Source of the DNA: [Phialemoniopsis] sp. UDSM-2020
Lineage: Eukaryota > Ascomycota > Sordariomycetes > Thyridiales > Thyridiaceae
Direction: 5' to 3'
Assembly (NCBI GenBank): GCA_018873225.1
Contig: JAEILZ010000004.1
Location: forward strand, 4,278,001-4,342,000
DNA: 64,000 bases
Shown here: positions 41,492-52,266 of the stretch, in pieces
Position numbering within the stretch: the stretch's first letter is position 1
Layout: each line of letters starts with the position of its first letter
The notes under the pieces: model-generated
What the model was told of the DNA's origin: nothing
Seen by the model: the letters and a program-made list of their open reading frames with translations, nothing else
Database searches by the model: none
Position numbers and translations under genes: made by a program

Positions 41492-44400
41492 GGTTCTCGG
41501 ACCTTGTCGATCGACTACCTATCGATCTTCAGAAAAGGAAAGGCGAAGCCGATGACAAGAGTTGGGAAATCGGCGCAATTAGAAGTCACAACGAAGAGCT
41601 CATTGATGCATTCTTGGAGATGAAAATTGTGCGCTGACGAAACAGCCTTACCCCTCCCCTGCCAGCCCGGCATTTTGCCCAACAAATCAAAGTCTCTGTG
41701 GCGGCGCATGTTTTCGAAATCGGACCCTAAGGCACTCCAATCAGGCTGGGCAGAGGACATAAACCATGTCTGCATCAAAAGAGAGACGAGAAGCCCAAAT
41801 AATAAGTTTGGAGGAGGAAGCGTGATTCATTTTCTTTGAGATGGGTAAAGAATCTGATATTTGATTACAAGCCCCGGATTCTACTTCCGCGCATGAGTCT
41901 TCGCTGTGTGGTTTTGCTTGTCGCAGCCCTTGACAATTTCACCTTTGGGGCTTGCCTTTCCGGAGAGTTGGTCAAAGGATGCAACGGCACGGGATTCTGG
42001 AACGAGGCCATTCAGCAAGTTGAAATCAACGATAACCAAGTTCCAGCCGTTGAGTCGCGAGCTACTTAGGGCCAGACACTAATCGTATCCATGGATCCCG
42101 AATGTGTCGTGCCCCCATCCGTAGGGCTTACCGCACGCTAAAAACACAGCGCACCCACTCACCGTGAGCGCCTGCAAGGGTGCCTTACCAGCTCACTCCT
42201 TCACAGCCCCAAAATAGCCTCTCGGAACTTCGTCATCAAGCCAGCATGTGCATTCGTAGAAACCTGTCTTGCAAAAAGGGGTAGTGTGCGACGAAGCTTT
42301 CCGCTTTTGCCCCTGCTGTGCTGGCAAGCTCCCAGGGCCCTGCCTGTTTGGACGCGTGCGTCCCGAACCCCTCCCTAACTGGCTCGACGGCGGTTTCACC
42401 GCCCGTTCCACGTCCGGCTTGTGTCCGGACAGGCAAGAGGGCAGTTATCTAACGGCTGCTACGCTAGCGTCGCACTCTGTTTTCGTCATATGCGTCAAAT
42501 GCCGAAGCAAGGGAGAGCTCTCCTAGCGGCTGGGGTACCCGGGCCTCTCTGCATCTCTTGTGGTACGATAAGAGGTGGTTTGATCTGGTTGAATGATCAG
42601 TCGAACACTGCCACGAGAGGGATGTGCGCGATTAAGTTGTCGTGGTCGACAGCGACGTGCACATATCGGGATTGACAAGCCCCTGCACCTGAGCGGCGTC
42701 GCGCATGTCTAGCAAGGGCTGGAGAGAGGCTTGGGGGTCAAATAGAAGCCATACGGAAGACGTGGAGACGACGGCAATGACGGTAGGAACGGATTAGCAA
42801 ATCCTCATTCTTCGTTGCGAGGTCAGCCAAGAACAGGGCGTACCGAGGACACGACAGCAGTAAAATGCAGCGCCCTCGGTCTGCGATTGTGGTCTCCCAA
42901 GGCCCAGCTGGGCTCCTTGGCCCTTGTCTTGGCAGGATTGGGACCTAGCTACGCCATGTCATGCCCAGACCGACGCGCCGCACAGGGATGAGATCATTCA
43001 CAAGGGCAAACCAGCATGCAAGGAAGAACGGTTCGATCGATGCGATTCACGCTGAGAACCGGATTTCTCGAGAGTTTGGCATCCGTCTGGTTTGGCTTTT
43101 GGAATGGATGAGTAACGTCTACCAACTTACTCAATCTAGAATTCTTCTAGCGTACACATCGTCCCTTTTCTCGCCCGACGCTGATAAAGTAAGTGGTTTG
43201 TCATTCAAGGATCAAGGGACCTTTGGCTAGCGGAAGAGGTCCTTTTTTACGCCTTTGCGGTGGATAAGGCGGGAGCCGGCAAGGTGAAAACAGGGACTCC
43301 GCCTGTCCGGCACTTGAGGCGCGACCCCGGAGTTGCTAATTCCTCGGAATGGTTGCGCAGTGACGAGCGGGGGATTATCCTTGCTTGCATCAGCAGGGTG
43401 TCAATTGCGAATCGAGATACGGCAATGTCCTAATCCAGAAGCGTGCACATCCCACTAAAGAAGAAACAAAACACATCTCAGGAGTGAAGCCTAAAGCGAG
43501 AGGACCGTTATCGGCGGTCTGTTCTGGGAATGGTTCTCATGATACATCAAGTGATCGACATGACATAACCTAGCCTGCATCGCGCGCACCGCCCAAGACC
43601 CCCCAGCACTAGGGCATGTGTGAGACCTATTTGCTGCGACGCGCGCTTGTGATAAGGAGTCGTGCGCGCGCACGTACGGAAACATGCTGGGGTCTGCGGT
43701 AGGTCATGCTATTCTCAGGCTACTCTGGGCTGATTTCAAGAGTCGAAGACGGAGAGGCGGTGTCGCCGTTTGAGCATGTTTTTGGCTGAGTGAGCTGGTC
43801 ACTGAACTTTGCGACAGATGGAGAATTCAGGCTCTCGCCACTGTTCCTGACTATTTCCAGGGCAGAAAAGTCCCGAGGTCGTCATTGCGAGTAATCCATT
43901 GCCCTATCAAGGAGGCGATTGAGATCTCAACTTTCTGATTGAAACCTGCCTGTCGACTGGAAGGTGAGGTGAAGGATGTAAGCAGAAACAAAAGTGCTTG
44001 GACTGACGGCACCTGTGCCCACCTCGCTGCGACCCTGGCCGCCGATCATTTTGACCCGCCGGGCCTCCGGCTCTCATCACGACGCGAGCCGGAGCATCTT
44101 AGCGCGGATGAGATCATACCCACTCTGCTCTTGTGTGCGCTGGCAGGCAGGCACAGGCAGAGACATCTCATCCTTTCTTGTCTTGTTGTCTCTAGATCTT
44201 GGGCAGCCAGAGGATGGGATGTATGCCAACCCGGACCAGACCAGGCCCAGACCTGACATGTAGGTCAACATTACGTGGTGGAGGATGGAGGAGGGGAATC
44301 ATCCCCCTTGTCGTCCCACCCATCACCGCCATCCATGCCAATTGATTTGGCTTTTACGCAGCGCGCCATGATCCTGGGCTCGCATCATCCTGTCACCTGC

Positions 44401-45127
44401 ACACTTGCGCCTTGTTCTTGGCTGTCCATCCCTTCTCTTTCTCTCCGTCCGCTGGCTGGGCTGGGCTCGGCTGGCTGGCTGGCCGGCCGCCTGCCTCTGG
44501 AAAACCTCCTTCATCATAACCTTGTCAATTAAGATTCAGGGTTCTCAACCCGCCCTCACGTCTCGAGGAGGATCGATCGACCGTGAAGCCTATTTGGGGC
44601 CTAGTGCCGTTTGTCAGTGTTTAGGTTACGCCTCGCGCCGCCGTTGTCGCCCACATCGAAACTCTCCGGATGCCGGAGCTTAGTGCGGGAGTGTGTTGTT
44701 TTAGATGCATGCATGTGCGTGTGGGTGGCATTGGCAGTTTGGCATCATTTCCCAACTTGGCTGCACTTGAGTCATCGATCCCCCAAATCGTCTCTTCCAC
44801 TTCCTGTCTTGGCTCCTGTTGTCCAGTGTGCAGGGTGCAGACAAATTTTGCATATATCATGACGGTTCCCCCCTCCCCTGATCCTGCTCACCTTCAAGGT
44901 CTGGACTCCTTGATTACTGCAATGCCAAGAGATTTCCTCAACTCTCATACAGAGTCTACTGATTAATACACCATAATTGCTTGCTTTCACATGCTTGGAG
45001 AACCAAACCTTATCTGTTCTTCAACACATATCAGTTGCACCTAATTCAAACTGCTTGTATTGTTCAATCGTCCAAGACGTGAAACCAAACCACCTACCAG
45101 ACATCAAGCCTACCTGAACAGATAAGC
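41492..45127. other. 3.6-kb gene-poor region
   Basis: No frame with a recognisable domain. The first part is the HeLo-NACHT promoter. The last 700 bases are pyrimidine-rich and look like promoter and leader of the gene at 45128. GGCT-type short repeats lie at about 44455-44485 and a GTGCGCGCGCAC palindrome at about 43661. No RNA gene was seen. Confidence 0.5.
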
Positions 45128-45659
45128 ATGTCACCAAGCTATCGCACCCAGAGCCCCCATTCCGCTACCACGGCCGCATCGTCGCGCACGTCCACACCGC
45201 CTCTCGACGACACCAAGATGCAGATGCCGGGCGAGGCCATGACCCACTCTCTGCGGCGGAGGCGCTCTTCGGGCCAGGACACGGTCGGCTCAGGTGGCGG
45301 CGGCTCCGACGCCCTCGTCCCGGGCTCCGATATCGACACGGCGGAGCTATGGAAGCGCATGCTGGCCGCGCAGCAAGAGTTTCATTGCTACAACTCGGCG
45401 CGCGTGAGCGCCGCCCTCGAGGATGACAGCATCGGGGCTGTTGTGCGTAAGTGTTGAACCATCCCCACCGGCTTTACTGCTCAAGAGAGTACCAAGGGTA
45501 GACAGTGACTGACACTGCATTTTAGCCTCGAGACTGTGTCTTGATCTGCTCAACGAGCACATCGCGCTGCTCCCGGACGACGAGAGGAGGCGCGTCGAGT
45601 ACTTTATCGAGCACGGCGACTCCAAGCCCAGCCGGAGGCGGAGTCATTGGCGGAGGTGA
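45128..45659 (+). CDS. Small uncharacterised fungal protein
   Basis: Predicted 150-residue soluble protein from exons 45128-45446 and 45526-45659; the 79-base intron is GT-AG and phase 1. The N-terminal half is Ser/Thr-rich with RRRRSSG, a possible phosphorylation or nuclear-localisation patch, and a GGGG linker. From about residue 67 it becomes ordered and helical: DTAELWKRMLAAQQEFHCYNSARVSAALED, then CLDLLNEHIALLPDDERRRVEYFIEHG. The end is basic. Splicing joins the two helical segments in frame, which supports a real gene. I do not recognise the family. A long upstream region without genes precedes it. Confidence 0.72.
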
Positions 45660-46136
45660 AGCTTGACGGCCGTTGTCTGAGATGAGACTTCAGCGCTTGC
45701 GACTTCTTCTTTTCTGAGCTACCAGCTGCATATGGACCAGACGAGGACGCAAAAATGACATGAAAAAGGGAGTGGTATTGGACGGCGCCTGGTAATGCTT
45801 CAGCTTTCCAATTTTGGGTTTTCTGGTAGGGTTTAGAGACGACGACTACGATGCCGGGCTTCTTTTCATGATTTTACGTTTTTTTTCCTGTTCATCGCAC
45901 CCAAGAGATATCACGCATTCGGCTCCTGATTTTATCCATTAACGGAATGCTGCTTTGGGTTTGGGCACATGGCGTTTGTACCAGAGATTCTCAGATTGTT
46001 CGAAATACCTCACTTTTGTCTTCAATTCAACACAGGCGGCGTCCCGTGTCCATAGTCTAGATTTCATTCATAAGCAATGGGACATTTTTCAACCACTGAT
46101 ACAACTGCCCACACTTCTCTGCCGTCTGAATGCATG
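45660..46136. other. Convergent intergenic region
   Basis: About 480 bases between the 3' ends of the gene at 45128 and the SET gene. Nothing but 3' sequence is recognised. Confidence 0.5.
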
Positions 46137-47699
46137 CTACGTCACAACATCAAGCCTAACATCCGGATCCAGACCCCCAATCGCCGCCCGCAACACCTTG
46201 TCGCACTGCGCCCGGTACTGCAGCGCAAGGCGCTGGTTCGCCATCAGCTGGCCCTCCCGCTCAGCTTCCCGGAGCCAGTCGCCGTCCGGCTCCGCGTCGC
46301 GCAGCTGCTCGTAGTCGGCCAGCAGCTTGTCGAGCAGCATGTGCCGCATCGTCTCGCGCAGCGGGTCCAGCCCGGGCGCCGCCTCCCGCGCAAACGCCCG
46401 CGTCAGGAGGAGCTCCCGGCTGGCCTCGAGCTGGTGGTGCGTCGTCGGTGGCGTCTCCTGCTCCTCCGACGACGACGAAGGGGGAGGCAGCAGGCCCGCC
46501 AGCGCGGAGAGGTGCTCGGGGCTGCTGGCGGCGAGGTCCTGCAGCATGTCCCACAGGAGCGAGTCCTCGAAGCGCGAGAAGGCCGGCAGCAGGTCGACGC
46601 CCGAGTCCGCCAGGGCCGAGGTCTGCCGCGCCTGCCCTGCGCGCGAGCCGGGGTCGTTCATGGGCCGCAGCGAGATGAGGAAGTCCCGGGGTTTGGGTGC
46701 GGCGGCCGCGTCGCCGCAGGGGATGCTGGGCCGGCGCGCGGCCTGCTTCTTGCGCAGGTGGACGTAGTCGTTGTGGAAGCCGGGCGTCTCGGGCAGCACG
46801 AACCCGTAGGCGAGGAGCAGCTCGCTGTTAGTCTTTTGGCCGTAGTTGTTGAAGATCTGCTGCCCGGCCAGCCAGTCGTGCCGGCTGCGGAACTGGCATT
46901 TGTGGCCAGTGGCGTCGGTAGTATTCTCGCCGCCTGTCGTGCAGTCCCAGTCTATGCCTACGACGGGGGAGTGATTCCCAATATCGAAAAGCGGCTGCAG
47001 CACGGAAAAATCGTCCCATGCGACACCCGCCGGTAGCACCCGCCGGTCCTCCAGCTGTTTCCTACCCTCCGCCGAGACCACGAGCGACGGCCGGAAACTG
47101 CGACTCGTGAACATGCAAAACGACCAGTTGTACAGCAGGCGCGAATAGTCCCTCCACCCCGCGAAATCAAGCTCCTTGAGCAGTCTACGCGCGGCCTTGA
47201 ACTCACGCGCGACATGACCTTGAATCTCCTCGGCCGCGACTCCAGCGTTAGTTCCTTCGAGGAAGTCGGCGTCGTCCTCGGGCCAGAAGGCCGGCAGCAG
47301 CCAACTTGACAGATGCTCGGGCTGTGGCAGGGTCGCGACGTAAGGGTGCCAGAAGGAGGAGGCGCCCTTGAGGTACTGCTGCACGAGGAAGAAGCGGCCG
47401 ACGACGTGCGGCGGGGTGTCGTCGAGGAAGCGCTGGGGGAAGGCGGGTTCGCGATGCGCCGCGTCGTCTGTCTTATGGCCTAGCGGCCCCCCTGTCAGGG
47501 CGTTGAGGTATGAGAGTGTGGTCGGCAGGGCGCATGAGACGATGACCTCGCCGGCGGGGACGTGGCCGTCTGGCTTCACGCGCAGAGAGAACTTGGTGAC
47601 TTCATCGTTGTAGACCTCGGCTTGCGGGTGGAGGGTAGAGCCGTTGTCCGTCGCCCAGACGAAGAGCCGCTGGAAGCGATCCGCGTCTGCGGGCTTCAT
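46137..47699 (-). CDS. SET-domain protein methyltransferase, RKM/SETD3-SETD6 type
   Basis: Intronless gene for 520 residues. The ATG at 47699 (MKPADADRFQRLFVWATDNG) matches the usual family N-terminus; the frame is open further upstream but only with non-ATG codons. The SET domain is split as in the RKM class: GSTLHPQAEVYNDEV near the start, an inserted helical region, then LFDIGNHSP (about 238-245) and NNYGQKTNSELLLAYGF (284-300), which carry the S-adenosylmethionine-binding Asn-His and the catalytic Tyr. These enzymes methylate lysine of ribosomal or other non-histone proteins. The C-terminal part is a helical substrate-binding domain with a Ser/Glu low-complexity insert (about residue 415). 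Extreme G/C bias explains the long shadow frames on the other strand. Confidence 0.88.
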   Translation of the reverse strand: MKPADADRFQRLFVWATDNGSTLHPQAEVYNDEVTKFSLRVKPDGHVPAGEVIVSCALPTTLSYLNALTGGPLGHKTDDAAHREPAFPQRFLDDTPPHVVGRFFLVQQYLKGASSFWHPYVATLPQPEHLSSWLLPAFWPEDDADFLEGTNAGVAAEEIQGHVAREFKAARRLLKELDFAGWRDYSRLLYNWSFCMFTSRSFRPSLVVSAEGRKQLEDRRVLPAGVAWDDFSVLQPLFDIGNHSPVVGIDWDCTTGGENTTDATGHKCQFRSRHDWLAGQQIFNNYGQKTNSELLLAYGFVLPETPGFHNDYVHLRKKQAARRPSIPCGDAAAAPKPRDFLISLRPMNDPGSRAGQARQTSALADSGVDLLPAFSRFEDSLLWDMLQDLAASSPEHLSALAGLLPPPSSSSEEQETPPTTHHQLEASRELLLTRAFAREAAPGLDPLRETMRHMLLDKLLADYEQLRDAEPDGDWLREAEREGQLMANQRLALQYRAQCDKVLRAAIGGLDPDVRLDVVT

Positions 47700-48214
47700 C
47701 GCGCCGCGTAGCGTGTGCGTGAGGACTGAGTGAAGGAAGGGCCGAGATTGAGGGGCAGGCCAGCGTATCAAGGCTGCTTGGAGGTGTGAGGCGATCTCAT
47801 CAACACTAATGAGACCAGTGAGCAGTATGTTTCAGTGTTTCGTCAATTGAACCATTGGATTTGAATTCTGCAACAGAGGGCTAGTCTCCAACCAGTACGT
47901 AGCTCACCTTCTCCTTCTAAAGATGATGTAAATCTCAGAAGCTCCCGTTGAAGCTAAAATTTGTGTGAACGCATGATTAGTCAGGCTCCACTGCCCAACC
48001 TTGAAGTTAGAGTTCAGCCATGTTCCAAGACATCATGTCTCCAAAAAGATAACAAATTGATATAAGGTCGTAAATCGTAACTGTTTCGACAGCCGTGGGA
48101 GACGGTCCCATTATATACATAGGGTATCTCTTGGACCTTTGTTGTTCCCCCGACGGTCTTGAAGCAGAACCATGTCCTCCAACAGGCGGCACACCGGCAG
48201 GTGAGACGGGCGTG
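47700..48214. other. Intergenic region, SET gene promoter
   Basis: About 515 bases, AT-rich, holding the SET gene promoter and the 3' end of the GPI-protein gene. Nothing else was recognised. Confidence 0.45.
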
Positions 48215-49027
48215 TCAGAGGACGTACAGAAGCGAATAGGCCACCGCCGCGCACAACCCCAATGCCTCTCCTGATAACCTCCTCATGCGCCCCGCCGCAT
48301 TCTGGCTTCCGCCCGCCACTCCTGGGGTACCAGCTGCAGGCGCTTCGGGCGGCGCCCCGGCCAGGACCTTCTTCCCCGTTGGATACTGCACGTTCCACAC
48401 CGGCGCCGACGTCAGCGCCTCCGGCGTGCCGAGGCCCTTCGGGCATGTTGCCTGGTTGCGCGCCGGCCAGTCGAGCGTGCACTTCTCGTCGATCCCCCAC
48501 GTGCAGATCGGGTCCTGGATGTTGTACAGCTCGTAGTTCTTTGCAACAAAGCTATTCGGCTTGTCGTTCAGGCAGCTCGCGAGAAAGTTCATGCTGTTGG
48601 ACGCGCTGAGCGGGAACTTCCCTCCAGCGCCCTTGAGCAGGGACTTGCACTTGTCGGCGGAGACGTTCTCGGTCTCCATGGCGATGGCGCCGCCGGCCGT
48701 GGGGTCCTTGGTCGCCGAGTTGCCCGTGACGAGGGTGTTCCAGGCGTCGTAGCTGACGTCGTGGGCGCCGCCGGACTGGTCGATGCGCAGGAGGTACAGG
48801 GTGCGCCCCTCGTAGGAGAGGGAGACGCAGATGTTGTCGCAGTCGACCGAGGCGGGCCAGTAGGCGACGCGGTTGGTGTCGATCTTGCAGCCGAGCACGC
48901 CGACGGACGACGAGTAGCTCTCGTGCGGGGTCGCCCAGACGGTCTCGGCGGCGGACAGGGAGGGGAGGAAGGAGACGGAAAGCGAGAGGGCCGTCGCGAT
49001 GACGGAGGGCGTCGAGAGCGGGCGCAT
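48215..49027 (-). CDS. Secreted GPI-anchored protein with DPBB-like region
   Basis: Intronless gene for 270 residues. A signal peptide (MRPLSTPSVIATALSLSVSF) would be cut before AAETVWATPHESYSSS. The folded part has paired cysteines (47, 63, 67 and several later) and VDCDNICVSLSYEGRTLYLL followed by RIDQSGGAHDVSYDAWNTL. That segment resembles the double-psi beta-barrel of expansin- and RlpA-like fungal wall proteins; this is a fold guess. A Pro/Ala/Gly linker precedes a C-terminal hydrophobic tail (ALGLCAAVAYSLLYVL), typical of a GPI attachment signal. It should reach the plasma membrane or cell wall. A role in wall biology or host contact is possible but unproven. Confidence 0.85.
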   Translation of the reverse strand: MRPLSTPSVIATALSLSVSFLPSLSAAETVWATPHESYSSSVGVLGCKIDTNRVAYWPASVDCDNICVSLSYEGRTLYLLRIDQSGGAHDVSYDAWNTLVTGNSATKDPTAGGAIAMETENVSADKCKSLLKGAGGKFPLSASNSMNFLASCLNDKPNSFVAKNYELYNIQDPICTWGIDEKCTLDWPARNQATCPKGLGTPEALTSAPVWNVQYPTGKKVLAGAPPEAPAAGTPGVAGGSQNAAGRMRRLSGEALGLCAAVAYSLLYVL

Positions 49028-49575
49028 GTTGGGATTGTTTGAAGGAGTGGAACGGCCGATCGTGGCTTCGCAGATCGCGCCTAGGGCAGGCAAGTGAGCG
49101 GGTACTCTGCCCGCTTCGATAGAATGAGTGAGTGAACGAACAAGCGTCTCCTACTTGAGGATCGCTATATTGTTAAAGAACGTGTGTCGAAGCCGCCGTC
49201 GCGGCGGACTTTGTCGATTTGCGACTCGATTGACCGAGTGCATCGGGCGTAGCGCTGGTGGGGAGAGAGAGGAGAGGAAAAGAAGCAGAAAATGGCGCCG
49301 CGAGAGGACCTGTCAGGCGTAAAATTCCCACATCGTCAGTGGAAATTGCCCCTGCATAGGGTTTAGCGCTGCCGCTGGAGTGAGAAAAAAAAGGGGTCCT
49401 GATGATCCAGTTGGCTAAACAAGCCTGCCAAGCCTTTTTACGGACAGGGCCTGTGCGTCTGGGGAAGGGAAAAAGATGATTGGACCACGAGATCATGAAC
49501 ATTCTTGAGTAGACAGAGAGAGGAGAGCTCTTGTTGTTCCAGCAGCAATGATTATTCTATGTTCCGAGTTGTAGT
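49028..49575. other. Intergenic region, GPI-protein promoter
   Basis: About 550 bases with the promoter of the GPI-protein gene and the 3' end of the DUF6604 gene. No gene or repeat was seen. Confidence 0.45.
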
Positions 49576-52266
49576 CTAGATTTTATCGATGGCGCGGGCA
49601 ATCATCTCGATTTTGGTCTTGTTCTCCTCCCCAGTTGCCTTCTTCATGTCCTCGCCCAGACATGGCGCCACGCGGGCCAACATGTCTGGCAACACGTCGT
49701 TCTTCCTGGCCTCGTAGCCGACCCGGGCCTGGAACTCGGCGCCCAGCTCCTGATTGATCTCCTTCAAGAAGGCGACGCTGTCGTCATGTAGCTTAAAGTA
49801 GTCCAGCTCGAGAAGCTCGCCCACCGACTCTGCGGCTTCGTCCAGAATCTTGAGCACCTGCACCGGGTCCAGCTGCGCATACATCGGCATCAGCTTCGAC
49901 GCTTTCCTCCTATTCCACTCGATGTCGTTTAGGAGGTCCATATTGGGCACCACTTCGAGATTTTGGTCGGCGCCGTTGCCATTGTGACCATCAGCGTGGC
50001 CATTCAGTCTCTTGCGGGCCTCCTCTCGCGCTTCCAACTTGACTTCCTCGACATGTATATGAAGCAGGGCAATCTCGATCATGTACATGTTCCCATGTTT
50101 GCCTGGGTCGAAGCCATCCAGATGGCGGTAAATCGATCTCCTATATCCAAACGTGGGGACATATGTCTCGCCGCCGACCTCGGGAAGCATCGGCGCCTTG
50201 GGCTCCCCAAACGGTTGGAACTTTCGGGACGTCTTGTCGAAAGACAGGAGAATCTTTGCAGGGTCATTTTTGGCTGCTGCAATTGTGCTAAGAAACTCGC
50301 TTTCTGGGATGAATGTGCTTAAGAATCTGTCTATGTCTGTCCACACGGGCGCTGTGCCCTCGCCAGTCTTCTGGTAGAATGCCTTGACCGCGGAGTAGAT
50401 GAAGGCCGCAGCCTCGACCACAGGCGAGTACCGTACGAACTCGTGGCCAATGTCGTTCATCGTCACCTTGGTCCGCAGGTCAAGCTGCCCCGCCCAAATG
50501 GGGTCGTATTTGTACAGCGTGAAGGGCTCCAGCTCCGGATCCTCTCCCTGCTTTAGGAACCGGAATTTCCTATCGTCCATCGTGAAATCGTCCAGTACGT
50601 AATGCTCAAGCTCCTTGAGTATTTGCCGCATCTCGCCCTTGATATGGTACCTCGGTCCTGTGGCCTTGTCGATGTGGGCATTGAGCACCTTCTCCGCCTT
50701 CTTGGCCGTCACATGGAGCGCATCAAAGGCCTCCACCACCCGCTCTTCCATGATATATCGGATGTCTGTGTACAGTTGCAGACACATGATGAAAGCCGGA
50801 GTGTAGGAACGGACGCGCATCGCCTCCTGGTACCCCATTTGTAGCTCGGTCTCGGCCGGTAACATGGGCGGCTCTTGCTGCATGGCCTTGAGCGCTTTGA
50901 CGATTGTCGTATCCATTAGTAGTTGGTTCACCGCCCGGTCTGTGAATCTGGCCAGCTCATCACTAGTCGTCCCGCCGTAGTTCGGCTGGCGGGAATCCTC
51001 GGGCCGTGCCATGGGCACCTTACCCGGCGGAGTATACCTAAAAACCCTCTCCATGGAGAAGTAGACAGGCATGCCTAGCCAGTCCGCCTCTTGCTTCCAG
51101 ATCTTTTCATTCTTCTCGTCTTCGGTCATCAAGCTTTCCGCATCACCGTATTCGACATGTTCCAGGCCGCATCCGTAAAAGAGGAGCGCCAGCATGCCAT
51201 CATAGCTGCCGAGTTCGGGTGCGCCTTCTTGCTTGAGGATGCGCTTGACATCGCGCTGCAGGGAGTAAAAGAGCTGGAAGGCGGCGTTGGTGACGAAAGC
51301 CAGTTTGTCGAGCGACAAGGAGCCTTCGTAAAAGTAATCGCACCACCGCTCTCGGATGTAGTCTCGCATGTTGTTAAAATCGACGAAGAAACAGTAGAGT
51401 AGCGTGTAAGGGTCAAAATCCTCGTCATCATCGTCCTCGTTGAGCTCATCCGTCCCGAAGTTGATCGTATCGACCCAGTCACTCTCCAAGGATTGTGCAC
51501 TGGTCGCCCCGTTTGTCACTCTCTTCGTAAGGCTTCTTGTCTTGCCGCCCTTCTTACCGCCCTTCTTCTTCTTGCTACTCCGCTTCGACCCACGAGTCGA
51601 CTTGCTCATGGTGCTCTCAGCCTCGGACTCGTCGTCCTCGGCCTCATCATCACCAGCAGGAGACTGCACCTCGAGGTACTCAAACATATTGGCCAAGTCC
51701 GCGCTGCTCACACCATCACTGCGGTTGGCCTGATCACCAGTACCCTTCTCCTTCGCACCATTTACACCGCCACCACGCACTGATTTGACCACACCCTCCA
51801 ACATGCCTAGCACCCGCTCGAGCACCTTGATAATGTGCTCGTGCCCGGCATTCCGCGTCTTGGCCTCCTCATCCTGCTGCGCGGCGCTGCTACTAAAGAA
51901 CCGCGCGCTCTTCTTGCGCAGCGCCACCACGTCGCGCAGGATGTTGATCGGCGCGGCCGGGATCTCGTCGGGCGACGCGTTGCGCGCGACCACGCCCGCG
52001 AGCCGCTCAAGCTCCGTCCAGTGCACGAAGCGTGCGTCGTCCTCGAGGGCCACCTTGTTTCCCTTCTTCTTCTTCTTGCTAGACTTGACGGACGCGGCGT
52101 CATCGGCCTGGTCCGGCTCCGGACGCGCGGTGGACGTGAGCTTGGTGGCGGTCTGCCGGAGCCACTTTGTGAACTGGTGCTGGCCTAGTTTGTACCGCTG
52201 CCAGGTACCTAGACCTTTGAGACTGGTCTTGGAAGGATCCATGATACACGAATGAGATGTTCTCAT
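49576..52266 (-). CDS. DUF6604-domain protein
   Basis: Intronless gene for 896 residues; ATGs at 52266 and 52242 (MDPSKTSLKG) are both possible starts. The N-terminal TWQRYKLGQHQFTKWLRQTATKL followed by a Lys-rich patch is the beginning of the DUF6604 domain found in many large fungal proteins. SKKKKKGNK and SKRSSKKKKGGKKGGK are basic and may target the nucleus; an acidic run (DELNEDDDDEDFDPY) follows. The rest is mostly helical (FNNMRDYIRERWCDYFYEGS, VEAAAFIYSAVKAFYQKTG). No catalytic motif was recognised. It is divergent from the deaminase-domain gene, 1.2 kb away. Function is unknown. Confidence 0.85.
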   Translation of the reverse strand: MRTSHSCIMDPSKTSLKGLGTWQRYKLGQHQFTKWLRQTATKLTSTARPEPDQADDAASVKSSKKKKKGNKVALEDDARFVHWTELERLAGVVARNASPDEIPAAPINILRDVVALRKKSARFFSSSAAQQDEEAKTRNAGHEHIIKVLERVLGMLEGVVKSVRGGGVNGAKEKGTGDQANRSDGVSSADLANMFEYLEVQSPAGDDEAEDDESEAESTMSKSTRGSKRSSKKKKGGKKGGKTRSLTKRVTNGATSAQSLESDWVDTINFGTDELNEDDDDEDFDPYTLLYCFFVDFNNMRDYIRERWCDYFYEGSLSLDKLAFVTNAAFQLFYSLQRDVKRILKQEGAPELGSYDGMLALLFYGCGLEHVEYGDAESLMTEDEKNEKIWKQEADWLGMPVYFSMERVFRYTPPGKVPMARPEDSRQPNYGGTTSDELARFTDRAVNQLLMDTTIVKALKAMQQEPPMLPAETELQMGYQEAMRVRSYTPAFIMCLQLYTDIRYIMEERVVEAFDALHVTAKKAEKVLNAHIDKATGPRYHIKGEMRQILKELEHYVLDDFTMDDRKFRFLKQGEDPELEPFTLYKYDPIWAGQLDLRTKVTMNDIGHEFVRYSPVVEAAAFIYSAVKAFYQKTGEGTAPVWTDIDRFLSTFIPESEFLSTIAAAKNDPAKILLSFDKTSRKFQPFGEPKAPMLPEVGGETYVPTFGYRRSIYRHLDGFDPGKHGNMYMIEIALLHIHVEEVKLEAREEARKRLNGHADGHNGNGADQNLEVVPNMDLLNDIEWNRRKASKLMPMYAQLDPVQVLKILDEAAESVGELLELDYFKLHDDSVAFLKEINQELGAEFQARVGYEARKNDVLPDMLARVAPCLGEDMKKATGEENKTKIEMIARAIDKI

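Noticed and set aside
41893..42069. Short frame with a signal-peptide-like start (MSLRCVVLLVAALDN)
   Set aside because: Only 58 residues, no cleavage context, no intron or family support, and it lies in a region of random frames.
43661..43672. GTGCGCGCGCAC palindrome
   Set aside because: Short alternating GC run with no gene or other site nearby; could arise by chance.
46077..47036. 319-codon plus-strand frame opposite the SET gene
   Set aside because: Low-complexity Arg/Val/Leu product with no domain; the minus-strand frame carries the SET motifs.
47700..47771. Upstream extension of the SET-protein frame
   Set aside because: It begins with TTG; the family N-terminus matches the ATG at 47699.
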